Assembly: GCA_963656065.1 (NCBI GenBank)
Contig: CAVKGV010000004.1
Span: 141,841 to 205,840 of the forward strand
Direction of reading: 5' to 3'
From: Hallerella sp963656065
GTDB lineage: Bacteria > Fibrobacterota > Fibrobacteria > Fibrobacterales > Fibrobacteraceae
DNA length: 64,000 nt
The position numbers and the translations under genes were made by a program. The notes under the pieces were generated by a model. The model searched no databases, was not told where the DNA came from, and saw only the letters and a list, made by a program, of their open reading frames with translations. This document shows positions 17,545 through 29,400 of the stretch, piece after piece (positions within the stretch are counted from its first letter, which is position 1; every line of letters starts with the position of its first letter).

Positions 17545-20500
17545 TTAGCGGATGCGGCGTACCCCGAAGGACTGGGTTTTCTTGTAGCTGTCCTTCGTGG
17601 AGAAGCGTCGGACGGTTTCTTCGTCGCCGTCCGGGTTCGGTACGAAACGCGCCTTGATTTTCGCCTTGACGATATAGGCGCCGGTTCCTAGGGCCTTGCC
17701 GTCGCTTGAAACGAGACCCTTTGTGCAGCGGGAAAGCCATTCGATGCGCATCACGACCTGGTTATCGCTCGACAGGTATTTCGGGGCGATTTCGATGTTT
17801 CCGTGGAAGCGGTTTACGAAGTTCCCCAGGTTGGTGTAGAACGGCAGGTCCATGTCGAGAAGGAGCGCTTTCCATGCCGGGGCTTCGCCGAGGCTCGTTC
17901 CGCGCGGGACTCCCATTTCGACAAGGAAGAGCATTCCGTCGAAGGGATGGCCCGAAGAGTCCTTGCTCGCAAGAAGTTCGCCGTTTTCGTAGATGTCCCA
18001 TTTGCGGGTGTCTTGATCGAGGACGAACAGGCGGAAATCGGCATGTTCTTCTCCGCAGGTTTCGGATTTAGACGGGGAAACGTCCGAAACCGGATGCTCG
18101 GGATAGAACTTGAACGCTATCTGCGGATTTCCCGCACCGGTGACATCCGCCCAGGGATTTTCGCGTGCGGGCTTGTTGCCGCTCAGGTCGAGGAAGAGCG
18201 TTTCGTCTAGCGGTGTAAAGCGGATTCGGTCGCCTTCCTGGACGGAGATTTCCGCATCTTGCGCGTAGAGCATGTTGAAAGTCTTGCTTCCGAGGGTGTA
18301 GCGGTTCGGGAAGACGCTCACCGGGCCTTTGCGTTCCCTCTGTATCGGTGCATGGCTCGAATCGCCGACGGCGAGAGGCTCGCTGGCTTCGACGAGGAGC
18401 GAGACGAAGGAGCCCGCCGCGCTGACCTTTCCGCCGAGGATGACGGGACCCGCCAGGTCTTCGGCGAGCGTTGAATCGCTTTCGTAATTGGCCCCGCTTC
18501 CCTTGTGCTGCACGAGAAGTCCCGCTCCGACGAGGTCGCCGCCCTTGGGGGAAAGCCCCGAATAGTTTCCGCTTGTGTTGCCTAGCTTGAACGGCGAAGG
18601 CATGTCGAGAACGGCTTCCGTCCTTTCGGCGTTCCAGGTGAATGTCTTGGCGAAGAGCGTTTCGGGAACCGCGCTGCCGAAAATCGCCGCGATGCTGTCT
18701 GGGGCGTGCTTCTCATCGACGCTTGAAACGAAACTCGCGACGACATGTTCGGCGAGACCGTCTCCGTCCGCATCCGAAATGCTCGCGTATTTGAGCGGGA
18801 CCGGCAAAATCTTGAGCACGAAAGGAAGAATCGGAGCGGCGCACGTCGTGGAAACGCCGTTGCCCGAAATGTCCGTTATCGTGGAATTTGCGAGAAGCTG
18901 CCCTTTCATGCCCTCGGTGACGAGCGAACTTTTGTCCGTGTCGAAGGAGAGTGTAAATTCCCAGACGTTGAGCGCTTCGTTGTAGAGCTTGGCGGAAGTG
19001 ACGCTCGGAATTTTGTCGATCGACTGTCCGTTCTTGTCGAAGAGCGCAAGCGGGAAGGAGAGTCCCGGGGCGGAAATCGGTTCCGAGAACTGGATGTAGA
19101 TTCGGTCGGCGCTTGCCGTGTCGAGGCGTTCGAGGACCGATAGCGAAAGAACGGTCGGGGAGACGGCGTCGCGGTAGAAGTCCGAGCTGGATTTTATCTC
19201 GCCGGAGATGTCGCTTTGGAGCGTGACCGCGCCTTGCGGGTTCGTGTATGCGGTCGAGTCTTTGGGCCTGAACGAAACCGTGACGAGCGAATCGGAAATG
19301 TCCGCGTCCGAAACCTCGATTGTGTCACCGCGGTATTCAAAGGAAACCGACCGGAATTTCTGGGATTCGGAATAGGAGGCGGTGAGGATTATCTTCATCT
19401 GGTCCGGAACGTTGTCACAATCCGTGTCGAGCATCTCGGCGGAGGAGATGATTGGCCACGGGGGAAGTTCTTCAATGAAAAGTTGCGCCTTGGCGGACGT
19501 GTAGCTGTATTTGGAACTAGACGATGCCACGGTCGCGTAGAGGAGCGTTTCGAGCGGCGTCTCGCCCGAGACAAAGAATGTCGCGCTCCCGTTTACGAGC
19601 GTAAGCGTGGTCGTCGCGATGTCGGCTGTCGCGGACGTGTAGAAGAAGACGGAACCTTCGGCAACGGAAAGCTTGACCGTGAGGTTTTCCCCGTCGAGGA
19701 GCGCTCCCGTGGAATCGTAGAGGGAAACCGTCACCTGGGCGCGCTTTCCGACATACGCCCGGACCGTATCGATGTGGAAGAGCAGGTAGCGCTTTTCGAG
19801 CGGCGTCGTGATGGAATCCCATTCGACGTTCGAGCGGACGACTTTGCAGGCGCAGTCGTAGCTTCCTTTTGCGTTTGCGCCGTGGTTGTGCCACGTCACC
19901 CATTCCACCATGTTGTTTCCGTAGTCAAGATCCTTGGGAACGGAGAAAATGTAGCTGTCATATTTTTTGACATATTCCGTGTTCGAACCGAAATAGGAAA
20001 CTCCGTTGCCTTCGAAATCGTCGAGGAATCCGGACGGGGAAACCTTGCTTTCGCCGGTGTAAATCACGGATCGTAGCGTATCCTCGATGGACGTGGCGGG
20101 GGACTTGAAAGGCGTGGCGAAGTCGAGCGAAAGCGTCCGCGCAATGGAAAGGTCGCTTGAAGAGGCATCGTAATCGGGCGGGTAACCGTAGATGTGCGTC
20201 CCGTGGTAGAAAATCGTGACGTAGGGGACTTTCCTGTAGGCGACTTCCTTCGTCCCGTTTACGTCTTCGAGGTAAGTGGTTTCGGAACCCGTGTAGTAGG
20301 GGCCTTTGGTCAGGTTGATTCCCTCGAACGGAACCGGATCGGAGGCTGCCTTGTGCTCGCGGAGCGACCAGGAACCTTCTAAATCCTTGAATGTCGCGGC
20401 GGTGAACTTGAGCTGGAAAAGATATTGGCCCGAAACGGCGAATGTCCCGACGAGCGTTATCGGCAGGTAGTAACCGCCGAGTCCGTCGCTCTGGGGAGTT

Positions 20501-23292
20501 CCAAAGGAAACGTCGCCCATGCCGGCAGATGTCCCGGTGCCGTCCCAGACGGATTTGATGTAGCTGACCGGGCTTAAGTTCGACGTCTTGAGGTAGAGCC
20601 TGAGTTCCGCGTTCTCGTAGGCCACCGTATCGTTGTTTGTCACGGAGACGAAGAGCGTGTTGCACGATTCCCAGCTGCTGCAGGCGGACTGGTAGGACGA
20701 AGGCTTGATATAGACGTTGAAATCCGCGTAAGTCGCTTCGCTCGAAGTCGTGAAGCTGTAATGCTTGCCCGAATTGTCGTCGGTGGAAGCTCCCGAGGAA
20801 ACGTCAAAGTAGTAGGTTGTCCCGGCGCTCAGATCCGAAAGGAACGCTTCGTGGAACCGGACCGCCTTGCCGGAATCGGCGACCGCCGAAGTGGAAAGGC
20901 TGCCTGCGCTTTCCCCGAACTTGACAATGCCGTTTGTCGCCTGTTCGCCTGTCCACCAGTAGATGTGCGCGCTGTTGTTCGTCACCTGGCAAATCGTTAC
21001 GCCGCTGATGTCCGCGCTTTTGAGCGTCTGTGTCCAGGAATACCATTTGCCGTGGTTGTCGTCGGTGGTGAAGTTCATCTTGACGTCATGCCCGACCAGG
21101 TAGAAGTAGTAGGTTTCGCCCGGAGTGAGCCCGCCGACGGTGATAGCTCCGCCGACCCCTCCCGGAGCCGTTACGGAATCGACCTTCGCTCCGTCGGGAG
21201 AAGTCGCATAGTAAACGGTGACGATGGCACGTTCGTTCGTATTCCAGCTGATGACCGCCGACGTGTCGGTGACAGGCGTTCCCTGGATATTCGAAAACAG
21301 CGGGCCTTCGACGTCTTCGGGAACTTTTTTGGAAAGGCTCAGTCCCGGGATGATGAACTGCGCCGAGAAGTCGATGCAGGTTTCGGTCGCCGTGTAGTCG
21401 TTCCAGTCGTCCTTGAGCGTCTTGTGCGGAGCGGAGCCTCCCATCAGCGCGCCCTTGGGACATCTGTATTCGTAGGGCATTCCGCCGGCGTTGTAGCCGT
21501 CCGGGTTCGAAGCGCGGTTGTGCGGATGGTTTTCGGTTCTTGAACCTGCGCCCATGATGAACGAAAGGCCCCACGGGTTTGCTCCCATGTTGTAGTAGAA
21601 GTTGTCGAGTGCGACGTTCAGGTATTGTTCGTCGCCCGTCATGTCGTAGAGCATAAATACCGCGTTCGCCGCTCCCATGTTGTAGCGGTTGAATCCCCAG
21701 TCGCTAGAGGTCCACACCAGGTTGTATGGCGGGACGACCGTGAAGCTGCCGTAAGGGTTCGTGCTGATGACGGAATCTCCCTGGGTGCCGTCGTCGGTGA
21801 GCCTTGTCATCGTGGCGATTAGACGCGTGAGAAGCGTATCGCGCTCGTCCGACTGGATGCCGTAGCTCTGCGCCTTGGCGACCGTTGGAAGGATCAGTTT
21901 CGCAAATCCGAAGAGGACATAGGCGTGGATGTTTTCGTAATCGGTCATCCAGCCGCCCGGGTAGAAGCCGCTTTGGTGCCCGAGGTAGCCTCCGCGGAAG
22001 TAGGGGAGGTTGTACTTGTAATTCGAAGCGTTGTCGTTTATCGCCGTGTTCTTGTAGAGATCAAAGGCGTAGCTCGAATCGCGCGTCGCATACCAGAGGG
22101 CGAGTGCCGCTGCCGCCGCATCGTCGTAGAGTGGACCGCCTCCCGTGTAGAAGCCTTGCAGTTCGTCGGTCGTTTTTCCGTCGGGAGCGTATTTCGCGAT
22201 GATGTTTTGATAAATATCCTTGGCCGCCGCAATCAGGGAATCCGAATAATGGTCCGTCTGGTACATTTCCCATCCGACGGCGAAGAGGGAAAGTGCCGCC
22301 GCATACATTCCGGCAGCGTTCGTGCCGATTCCTTTTTGGACTGGGCGCGGTGCGCCTCCCTTGGCGGGACTCTGGGCGTCCTGGTGCTCGGGAACATCCC
22401 AGAACTGGTGGTCCGCGGAACCGACGCCTATCGAATGATACATGTCGCCTTTTTCGATTAAGCCGTCCGCCTTGGAAGCCTTGTATAGCTTGTAGATATA
22501 ATCCACCCCGACTTTCGCTTCCCAGAGAATGTCCGGGATGCCGTCTGTCGTCACCGTATCGTTGTAGGATGCTCCGTAATTGTCCTCGGCGCGTTCCGAA
22601 TAGACATTGTAGGCGAGCGAGAGGACGAATGCCGCATACCCGAGTGTTTGGCTGACTTTAAAATGGTCGCCGCAATCGTGCCATCCGCCGGAAAGGTCGT
22701 GCCCAAGTGACAGCCCGTCCTTGACGTGGCACGCCCCGTGAAGTTGCGAATTGGTCTTTCCGCAGCGCTGGATGCCGAAAAACCGGAGCGTCGTCTCGAA
22801 GACCGCGTTGAAGAGATATTCGTCGATGATAAACGGAAACGAAGTGTCCTTCCCGACGACCATGAAGTATGTCCCCGGGCTTGTGAGCTTGGAAAAGTCG
22901 GCTGTGTAGAGATTTTCCGTGGAACTCGAAAGCGAATCCGCGGAGCCGAATTCATAGACGGAGCTGATGGAATTGAAAGCCCCGTTCACCCAGATGTTCG
23001 GCTTTGTCCAGCTTCCGACGGGCGAAAGCGTCCCTTCCCAGGCGGAGACCCCGCTCGAAGCGTCGATGACCTTGAACGTGGTCGCGCTCGGGTCGGCGAC
23101 GAAGGCGAACTTGTGGTTGTCCGCCGGACGGAATCCCACCTGGTTTACGCGGATGACCGGCCTGTCATAGACGTTCAGACTGTCGAGGTAGCGCCTGCTG
23201 CACGTATCGCAGGTAAAGTCGATGTTCGGGATGCGGTCGTCGGCAAAGAGAATCGCGGCGAGGACGAGGAATGCCCGGAAAAATCGGAACAT
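17545..23292 (-). CDS. Multidomain GH9 endoglucanase with C-terminal sorting-like domain
   Basis: 1915 aa, secreted (MFRFFRAFLVLAAILFAD). Order: N-terminal Ig-like domain of GH9 (about 45-140, VIRVNQVGFRPAD), GH9 catalytic domain (about 150-660) with the catalytic Asp pair in GGWHDCGDHF (near 207), HPHNRAS (near 589) and the acid Glu in DYTATETCID (near 635). Two fibronectin III-like domains follow (about 665-860), then a CBM3-like beta-sandwich ending VTIFYHGTHIYGYPPD (about 870-1040), several Ig-like domains, a FlgD/sorting-type domain (GKALGTGAYIVKAKIKARF) and a basic end FGVRRIR. It should cleave beta-1,4-glucan of cellulose at the cell surface. ATG 23292 is chosen over GTG 23310 because AAAGGAG precedes it by five bases. 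A second GH9 gene lies just upstream on the same strand. Confidence 0.95.
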   Translation of the reverse strand: MFRFFRAFLVLAAILFADDRIPNIDFTCDTCSRRYLDSLNVYDRPVIRVNQVGFRPADNHKFAFVADPSATTFKVIDASSGVSAWEGTLSPVGSWTKPNIWVNGAFNSISSVYEFGSADSLSSSTENLYTADFSKLTSPGTYFMVVGKDTSFPFIIDEYLFNAVFETTLRFFGIQRCGKTNSQLHGACHVKDGLSLGHDLSGGWHDCGDHFKVSQTLGYAAFVLSLAYNVYSERAEDNYGASYNDTVTTDGIPDILWEAKVGVDYIYKLYKASKADGLIEKGDMYHSIGVGSADHQFWDVPEHQDAQSPAKGGAPRPVQKGIGTNAAGMYAAALSLFAVGWEMYQTDHYSDSLIAAAKDIYQNIIAKYAPDGKTTDELQGFYTGGGPLYDDAAAAALALWYATRDSSYAFDLYKNTAINDNASNYKYNLPYFRGGYLGHQSGFYPGGWMTDYENIHAYVLFGFAKLILPTVAKAQSYGIQSDERDTLLTRLIATMTRLTDDGTQGDSVISTNPYGSFTVVPPYNLVWTSSDWGFNRYNMGAANAVFMLYDMTGDEQYLNVALDNFYYNMGANPWGLSFIMGAGSRTENHPHNRASNPDGYNAGGMPYEYRCPKGALMGGSAPHKTLKDDWNDYTATETCIDFSAQFIIPGLSLSKKVPEDVEGPLFSNIQGTPVTDTSAVISWNTNERAIVTVYYATSPDGAKVDSVTAPGGVGGAITVGGLTPGETYYFYLVGHDVKMNFTTDDNHGKWYSWTQTLKSADISGVTICQVTNNSAHIYWWTGEQATNGIVKFGESAGSLSTSAVADSGKAVRFHEAFLSDLSAGTTYYFDVSSGASTDDNSGKHYSFTTSSEATYADFNVYIKPSSYQSACSSWESCNTLFVSVTNNDTVAYENAELRLYLKTSNLSPVSYIKSVWDGTGTSAGMGDVSFGTPQSDGLGGYYLPITLVGTFAVSGQYLFQLKFTAATFKDLEGSWSLREHKAASDPVPFEGINLTKGPYYTGSETTYLEDVNGTKEVAYRKVPYVTIFYHGTHIYGYPPDYDASSSDLSIARTLSLDFATPFKSPATSIEDTLRSVIYTGESKVSPSGFLDDFEGNGVSYFGSNTEYVKKYDSYIFSVPKDLDYGNNMVEWVTWHNHGANAKGSYDCACKVVRSNVEWDSITTPLEKRYLLFHIDTVRAYVGKRAQVTVSLYDSTGALLDGENLTVKLSVAEGSVFFYTSATADIATTTLTLVNGSATFFVSGETPLETLLYATVASSSSKYSYTSAKAQLFIEELPPWPIISSAEMLDTDCDNVPDQMKIILTASYSESQKFRSVSFEYRGDTIEVSDADISDSLVTVSFRPKDSTAYTNPQGAVTLQSDISGEIKSSSDFYRDAVSPTVLSLSVLERLDTASADRIYIQFSEPISAPGLSFPLALFDKNGQSIDKIPSVTSAKLYNEALNVWEFTLSFDTDKSSLVTEGMKGQLLANSTITDISGNGVSTTCAAPILPFVLKILPVPLKYASISDADGDGLAEHVVASFVSSVDEKHAPDSIAAIFGSAVPETLFAKTFTWNAERTEAVLDMPSPFKLGNTSGNYSGLSPKGGDLVGAGLLVQHKGSGANYESDSTLAEDLAGPVILGGKVSAAGSFVSLLVEASEPLAVGDSSHAPIQRERKGPVSVFPNRYTLGSKTFNMLYAQDAEISVQEGDRIRFTPLDETLFLDLSGNKPARENPWADVTGAGNPQIAFKFYPEHPVSDVSPSKSETCGEEHADFRLFVLDQDTRKWDIYENGELLASKDSSGHPFDGMLFLVEMGVPRGTSLGEAPAWKALLLDMDLPFYTNLGNFVNRFHGNIEIAPKYLSSDNQVVMRIEWLSRCTKGLVSSDGKALGTGAYIVKAKIKARFVPNPDGDEETVRRFSTKDSYKKTQSFGVRRIR

Positions 23293-23414
23293 GGAAACTC
23301 CTTTAAACACTTACACTTCCGACCTAAAAATATCTTTTTCCGAACGAGGCTGTTTTTAAACGACGGCTTTTTACGGAGAAACTTTCCAAAGTGTTCCCAA
23401 AATGTTCCGATACG

Positions 23415-23442
23415 AAAAAGGGAACCGGTTTGCCGGTTCCCT
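23415..23442 (-). terminator. Terminator between the two GH9 genes
   Basis: On the minus strand GGGAACCGG, loop CAAA, CCGGTTCCC, then TTTTT. Perfect nine-pair stem just after the stop at 23461, so the two cellulase genes are probably separate transcripts. Confidence 0.93.
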
Positions 23443-23460
23443 GGAAAGTTTAATGACCTC

Positions 23461-26400
23461 TTATTTCTTGACCGTGCGGCGGAATCCAAAGGATTTCGTC
23501 TTGCTCGAGGACTGCTTCTTCGTCTGGCCCTTGCGATATTTGCCGTTTTCCGTATTGCTTACAGCGGTTTCGTGGGCTTTGAACGAGAACTGCGAAATGA
23601 ACGAACCCGTTCCGATGTGGCGGTTGTTGTCCGCGAGCGGAGCGATTCCGTTGTGGGTGAGCCATTCGAGGCGAAGCTTTATCTTGCCGTCGGACGTGAG
23701 AGCATCTTCGCTCAGGTCGGAAAGCGAGATGGTTCCCGAAGTCTTGGTGACGGCATCTCCGAGGTTGCTGTAGATGTTCGCGGAAATCTTCAGCGTCGCG
23801 TTCCAGGCTGAATTTCCGAGGGAATCGAGCTGCAGGAGAAGCGGAATTTCCACGTCGATGTCGAATGTCGGGCCCGCGTGGACATAGCTTGCCGTGTCGT
23901 AAGAGACGGGTGTAACCTGTTCCAGGTTCTTCTTGCCGCTGGCGATGAGGGTTTCCTTGCCGTTTGCGAGGTAGGAGAGTCTGAATGTTTCATCCTTCGT
24001 CGGAACGTTGCCCGCGTAGAGATCTCCGTCTGCCGGGACGGACGTTACGCCCGAGAGCATCGTCACCTTGAACGAAACGGTTTCGATATCGCCCTGGACA
24101 GGGACCCACGGATTCTTTTCGCCCGCAAAGTTCTTCGAACCGTCGCTCGCAATCGAGTTCTCCGCGCCGATGGGCAGCCGGATGTAGTCGCCGACATGGA
24201 TTTCGTTTTCGGACCCGGCGTCGGAATAGGAGAACGTCCACGTGGACTGCGCATTCGTAAAGCGCCCCGTGTTGGAGAAGTAGAACATGTCGGAATCGCG
24301 CCGCTTTTGCAGGTAGTAGCGTCCGGCAGCGTCCGCCGAATCGACAAGCGTGAGCGGCTCGGAAAGGTTCACGCGCAGGATAAATAGCGATTCCACGGGC
24401 TTGGTGATGGTCGCGCTCAGGATAATCGGTGGGCACTTGTCGAAGAGCGTCGCCGTGTTATCGTCGAAGAATCCGCCGATAGGACCTTGGCGCGGAAGCA
24501 CCATACCGTTTCCGCCGCGGCTGCCGTAAGTCTTCTTGTCGAATGTTCCCTGGGGAACCGGAATGCGGATGACCGTAGCCTGGCTCTGGACGGAATCCCA
24601 TCCGACCGTATCGATTTGAGGCACGAACGTGGAATCCTGCGTCTGGGTGTATTGGGCGCAGACCTGCTCCTTTGACGTGGAAACGGTATCGATTCGCGCG
24701 ATAGTCGAATCATACGGTGTGACTGTCGAGTCGATTGTCCATGTCGTATCGGTGACTATTTTAATCTTGTCCTCGTAGCGGACGCATTCTTTCTTGACCG
24801 AGCCTAAGACCCATTTGCCGTTTGCGGAATCGAGCTTGGTAATCGGCTGGGCCGTCTTTTCGCCGAGCAGTGTATCGAGCGTCCAGCCGGAAGCGGGCTT
24901 TGCGAAAGCCTTGTAGATTTCGGGATTTCCCCAATAGACGTCGATCGTATCGAGCATATCCTTTTCGCGGAGAACCTTGGTGAATTCGATGGTGATTTCA
25001 TCGGGCTGTCCGTCGCCTTCCTTGTCCTCGATCTTTGCGTATTTGACGGGAACCGGTCTGACGGATTCGATGATGGTGACCGGGCCGTTACAGTCGGAGA
25101 GTGCGTTCGCCGCATAATCGACAACGCTGAATCCCGCCGCGATTTCCGCCTGGAATCCCTGCTTGACGAAGTTTCCGTCCGTGTTGCCTTCAATCACATA
25201 TTCCCACGTCTTGCCGTTGTCGGAGGATTTTGCGCTGATGACCCGGATAGAGCTCTGGTCGATAGCCTTCCCTTCGCTGTAGATGGCGAGCGGCCATGCA
25301 GAATTCATGATGACCGGTTCGGAGAAGAGGATGCGGAGCGTGTCCTGCGCGTTTGCATGGTTTTCGTTTTCGAGAATGGCGACGCTCGAAAGGATCGGGG
25401 CGATGCCGTCGGTAATCGCCTTGTCCGCCGTCTTGACAACGCCGTCTTCGGTCATGAAAACGGTCACCTTTCCGGTCGGAGCCGCATTCTTCGGGATGAG
25501 ATTCTCGTCGATGTCTAAGGAGGCTTCCGCTCCGACGACAGGCGTTTTCGGGTAGAGGGTGAGAGTTGTCGCTTCGGCGTTCTTTGCCGAATCCAGGAAA
25601 ACGGTCACGCTGTCGAGCTTCATCGAGGAACCGTCGAACTGGCTCCCGCTGAAACTCAAAGAGAGAACATCTGCCGTGGAGTTGCAGTTATTGTCGGCGA
25701 GGAGTGCCTTTTGCGGAATCGGGGTCGTCGGGTCCGCAAAGAAAGACTGCGCCGTCGAATCTTCCGGATCTTCCTCGTCAATGTAGATGACCGTCACCGT
25801 ATCGCCGCCGAGGAGCGGAACGCTTGGCAGGCTCGCATCGGCACGGTTCACCGCCGAAAGAAGTTCGCTTTCGAAGTAGCCGAGCGTTGCGTTCGTGCGG
25901 CTGAGCTTCAGTTCGGAAGCTTCCCCGGTGCGGGAATTTTTAAGCGTCACGCTGATGGTTTCGCGGCCCGCATTGTCCTTGTCGCTGACAAAGACCTTGA
26001 ATTTCATCGGGTCTTCGGTGACGGGGCTTGAAACGGAATTGCCGTCTTCGCGGATGAGCTGGAGCCTTCCCGCGGTGCGGTCGCCCTTGCTGAACTGGAC
26101 GTAGTAGGTGCGGTTGACAAAGGCGCAGCCGCCGTTTTCGAGGCATTCAGAGCATTCCGGGTTCGGGCCTGCGAAGATGGTGACATCGACCTTGTTCGTT
26201 CCGATGGACATCTTGGCCGGAATATCCAGGTCGAACTTGCCGGAGAGCGAATTGTAAACCGCTGCGGTTTTCAGCTGTTCCTTGGACAGGGGAACTCCGT
26301 TCACCCAGATTCCCGTCACATAGCCGTTCTCGGAAATCAGAGCCGTTCCCTTGAGATGCATCGTGCTGATGGTGGAATCCAGCTGGATGTAGGAACCGTT

Positions 26401-29400
26401 CGAAACGTTGAAAGGCGCATCGAAGGAAACCGTCATTTCGTAGTTCGCCTTCTTGTGGATCATTTCCGAATAGGACGGGCTGAATCCGACGACAAATTCA
26501 TCCTTGCGATAGACGACGACGTATGGGTTCACCGGAGCTTCGTCCTGGTCGCCTTCGTCCTTGCCCCAGACGGGCATTCCCGCATAGTCGGCGCCATCGA
26601 TATCGCGCTTGTGCGGCGCCCAGGTCCAGTCGCCCGAGGTGGCGGACATTCTCTTGTCGGGAGCGCTGCGGAGAGGATCGCACTTGCCGTTCTGGTAAAT
26701 GCCTCTCGAGAATCCCAGGTCCATGCGCATTCTAGACGACGACTTGATCGTGGTGGAACCGAGCGGAACGGGAATGTACCAGTCGTATGTGCCGGTCGCC
26801 GCGTTGTAAGTATCTTCGAGCTTGACAGGAACGGCTCCGCGGAGCAGGTCCCGGATTTCACGGTCGGTTTCGCAGGGCTTGTTGAATCCCGCTTCGTCAT
26901 ACGCCTGGCAAATGTCGAGGTCGAGGAGGAGTGGACAGGAGCCCGGCTGGTTGTTCACGCCCGCTTGCGCTTCGATCTGTTCCGGCTTCGCGGTGACGTA
27001 AAGGCGGAGCGTGAGGCTGTCGAACTGCCGGTCTTCGTTGTTGTAAATGTTGATGTTCAGGAAGTCGAGTCCGCCGAATTCATATTGGTATGTCTTGACT
27101 TCGAAGTCGTAGGACGTTACCGGGGTGGTGAACTTGAGCGGCATTCCCTGGTCGTCGGTGCAGCGTCTAGAACCGTTGCTTTCGACGCAATAGTAATATG
27201 TCGTCTTTTCTTTCAGCTTTCCGATTTTCACATAATGGAAGCTCGTCGGAATTCCCGAAACGTCGGCGTTCCCCTGGGTCTCGCACGAACCGTTTTTCGC
27301 GACCGGGCATGTCATCTGGTCGTAGGACGTGAGGACCGTATCCCAATACACCTTGGATTCGTATTGGCCGTTCGGCGTGTACCACATGACTTCCGCGCTG
27401 TCGGAAGAAAGGTTGCAGATTTTGACGTTCTGGATATCGGCGTCTGCCGGCGGGCTCACGAGCGTCGTAAAGGAGAACGGCGTGCTTGTGCTATCGACCA
27501 GCCATTTTGTCGAATAGTTTTCGCTCCGACCGTTGATGGCGACGACTTTGAAGTAGTAAGAGGTTCCGTTGGTAAGACCCGTCATGTGGATTTCGTGGCT
27601 TACGCTGTAGAGGGAATCTTTAAAGATGTTGTTGAACGGTCCGGTTTCGCTTGTGCTGTAAAGGATCATTGCGGGACCGCGCATATCCTGGGAAATTTTC
27701 ACGATGGCGGAATCGTAGCCCACATAGCGGATTTCGACATTCACCTGGGACGGAGCCTTTGTCCGGTCCTCTTCCTTGACCGCCACGGCGCAAGAGGCGA
27801 CAAACATCGCGGTTGCGTCGATACAGGTTTCGGAGAGATGGTAATCTTCCCAGCTCATGGTGGAAGGCGCCCAGGCGTTTCCGCTCTTGTCGTTTGGTGT
27901 CACGCCGCCAAAGAGCGCTCCGGTTGGCGGATTGTACTTGTAGTTCGCGCCCGGCATGTTCTTGCCTTCGGGGTTGGAGGCTCTGTGGTGCGGGTGCGCA
28001 TCGTTTTTGTCGCCGACGCCGAGCAGGAAGGAAATGTCCCACGGGTTTACGCCGAGCATGTAGTTCAGCTGGTTGATGCCGAGCTTCTGCATCGCCTGGG
28101 AGTTCCAGTTCTGCACGCCTTTTTGCGGAAGCTGCACGCCTTCTAGGTCCTTGGTCACGTCGGAGTAGGCGAGGACTTCAAAGATGTTGCCCGCCTGGTA
28201 GCGGTTGTAAATCCAGGTCTGGTCGGTCGCCATGTTGTACCAGAGGTCGCCCCACTTTACGGTTCCCGTTCCGCTGAGCGTCGGAATGGTGATGCCGTCC
28301 GAACCGCTTCCGCTGAGATTGCTGATGTTTGTACCGAGAATCAGGGCAACGTTTTCCGCGTATTTCAGGCGCGTCTTGTTGTCGATGCCGTATTTGATTC
28401 CGGTCGCTTCGTCTTTCAGGAGCATCTTGTAGAAGCCGTAGAGCGTGTAGGTGTAGGCGTTCGCCCAGCTCGTGTTTTTCGACGATTTGCGCATCCCGTC
28501 GCGGTTCCACGCCATCCATCCGCCGTTGAAAAATCCCACGGAAGCTTCCTGGTCCACCCCGATAGTCTTGTCTTCGACCGCATCGTTCAGGTAGTCCATC
28601 TTGTGCGTCTTTTCGTAAGTCGCATAGTGGAGCGCAATTGCCGCGATGGCGAGGTCGTCGTGGGATTCGTTGTTGCCGTTATAGGCTGCGCTCGCCCAGC
28701 CGTCCGCTTCCTTGTTATAGACGTAGGGCTTTCCGCCGTCGTATGTTCCCGGTCCGAGATCTTTTTCCATCAGCTTCAGGTTCTTTGCAAAGTCATACAT
28801 TTTCTCGGCGACGACCAGGCAGGAATCCGCAAAAGCTTTGTCGTATTCCGCATAATTCTTGCTCAAAATGGCAAGTCCCGCCGCGATTTGCCCCGAGATG
28901 TTCGAACCCAGCTCCCCGAGCCGCAGGTCGCGTTCATGCGGTCCGCCGCGTCCGGTAAGCGTCGCCGGGAGAGCGTCCTGGTTTTCGGGCCGTCCCCACC
29001 AGCCGTGGTCCGCGCCGAAGTTTCCCACGGAAACGACCATGTTGTCGATGACGCCGTCGGCAAAACGGTAGGAGTTTAAAAAGAAATCCGCACCGTGCTT
29101 CGCTTCGCGGAGAATGTCCGGGATGCCGTCGGTGTTAATCGTCTCGCCCATATTGTAAGCGTAGTTGTCTTCGTCTCTGTCCGGGTTGGAAGCGGCCATC
29201 ACCGCGAGTACCATAAAGGCGTAGGCTTGGGTCTGCGATTCCTTCAGATGGTCTCCACAATCGTACCAGCCGCCTTGGAGCGCGCCTTCGAGCGGCGTGA
29301 ATCCGCTGACGGCCGAAGTTCCGCTCACAAAATTTCCACCGCCGTCCTTGGTATGGCTCGGCTTGTGGAACCAGGATTCGGAGTTTCCGCTGCGGTTGAT

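Noticed and set aside
26356..28146. 596-aa plus-strand ORF opposite the large GH9 gene
   Set aside because: Shadow of a coding strand with clear GH9 and Ig-like sense; similar long shadows at 19216, 20761 and 22726 were also dropped.
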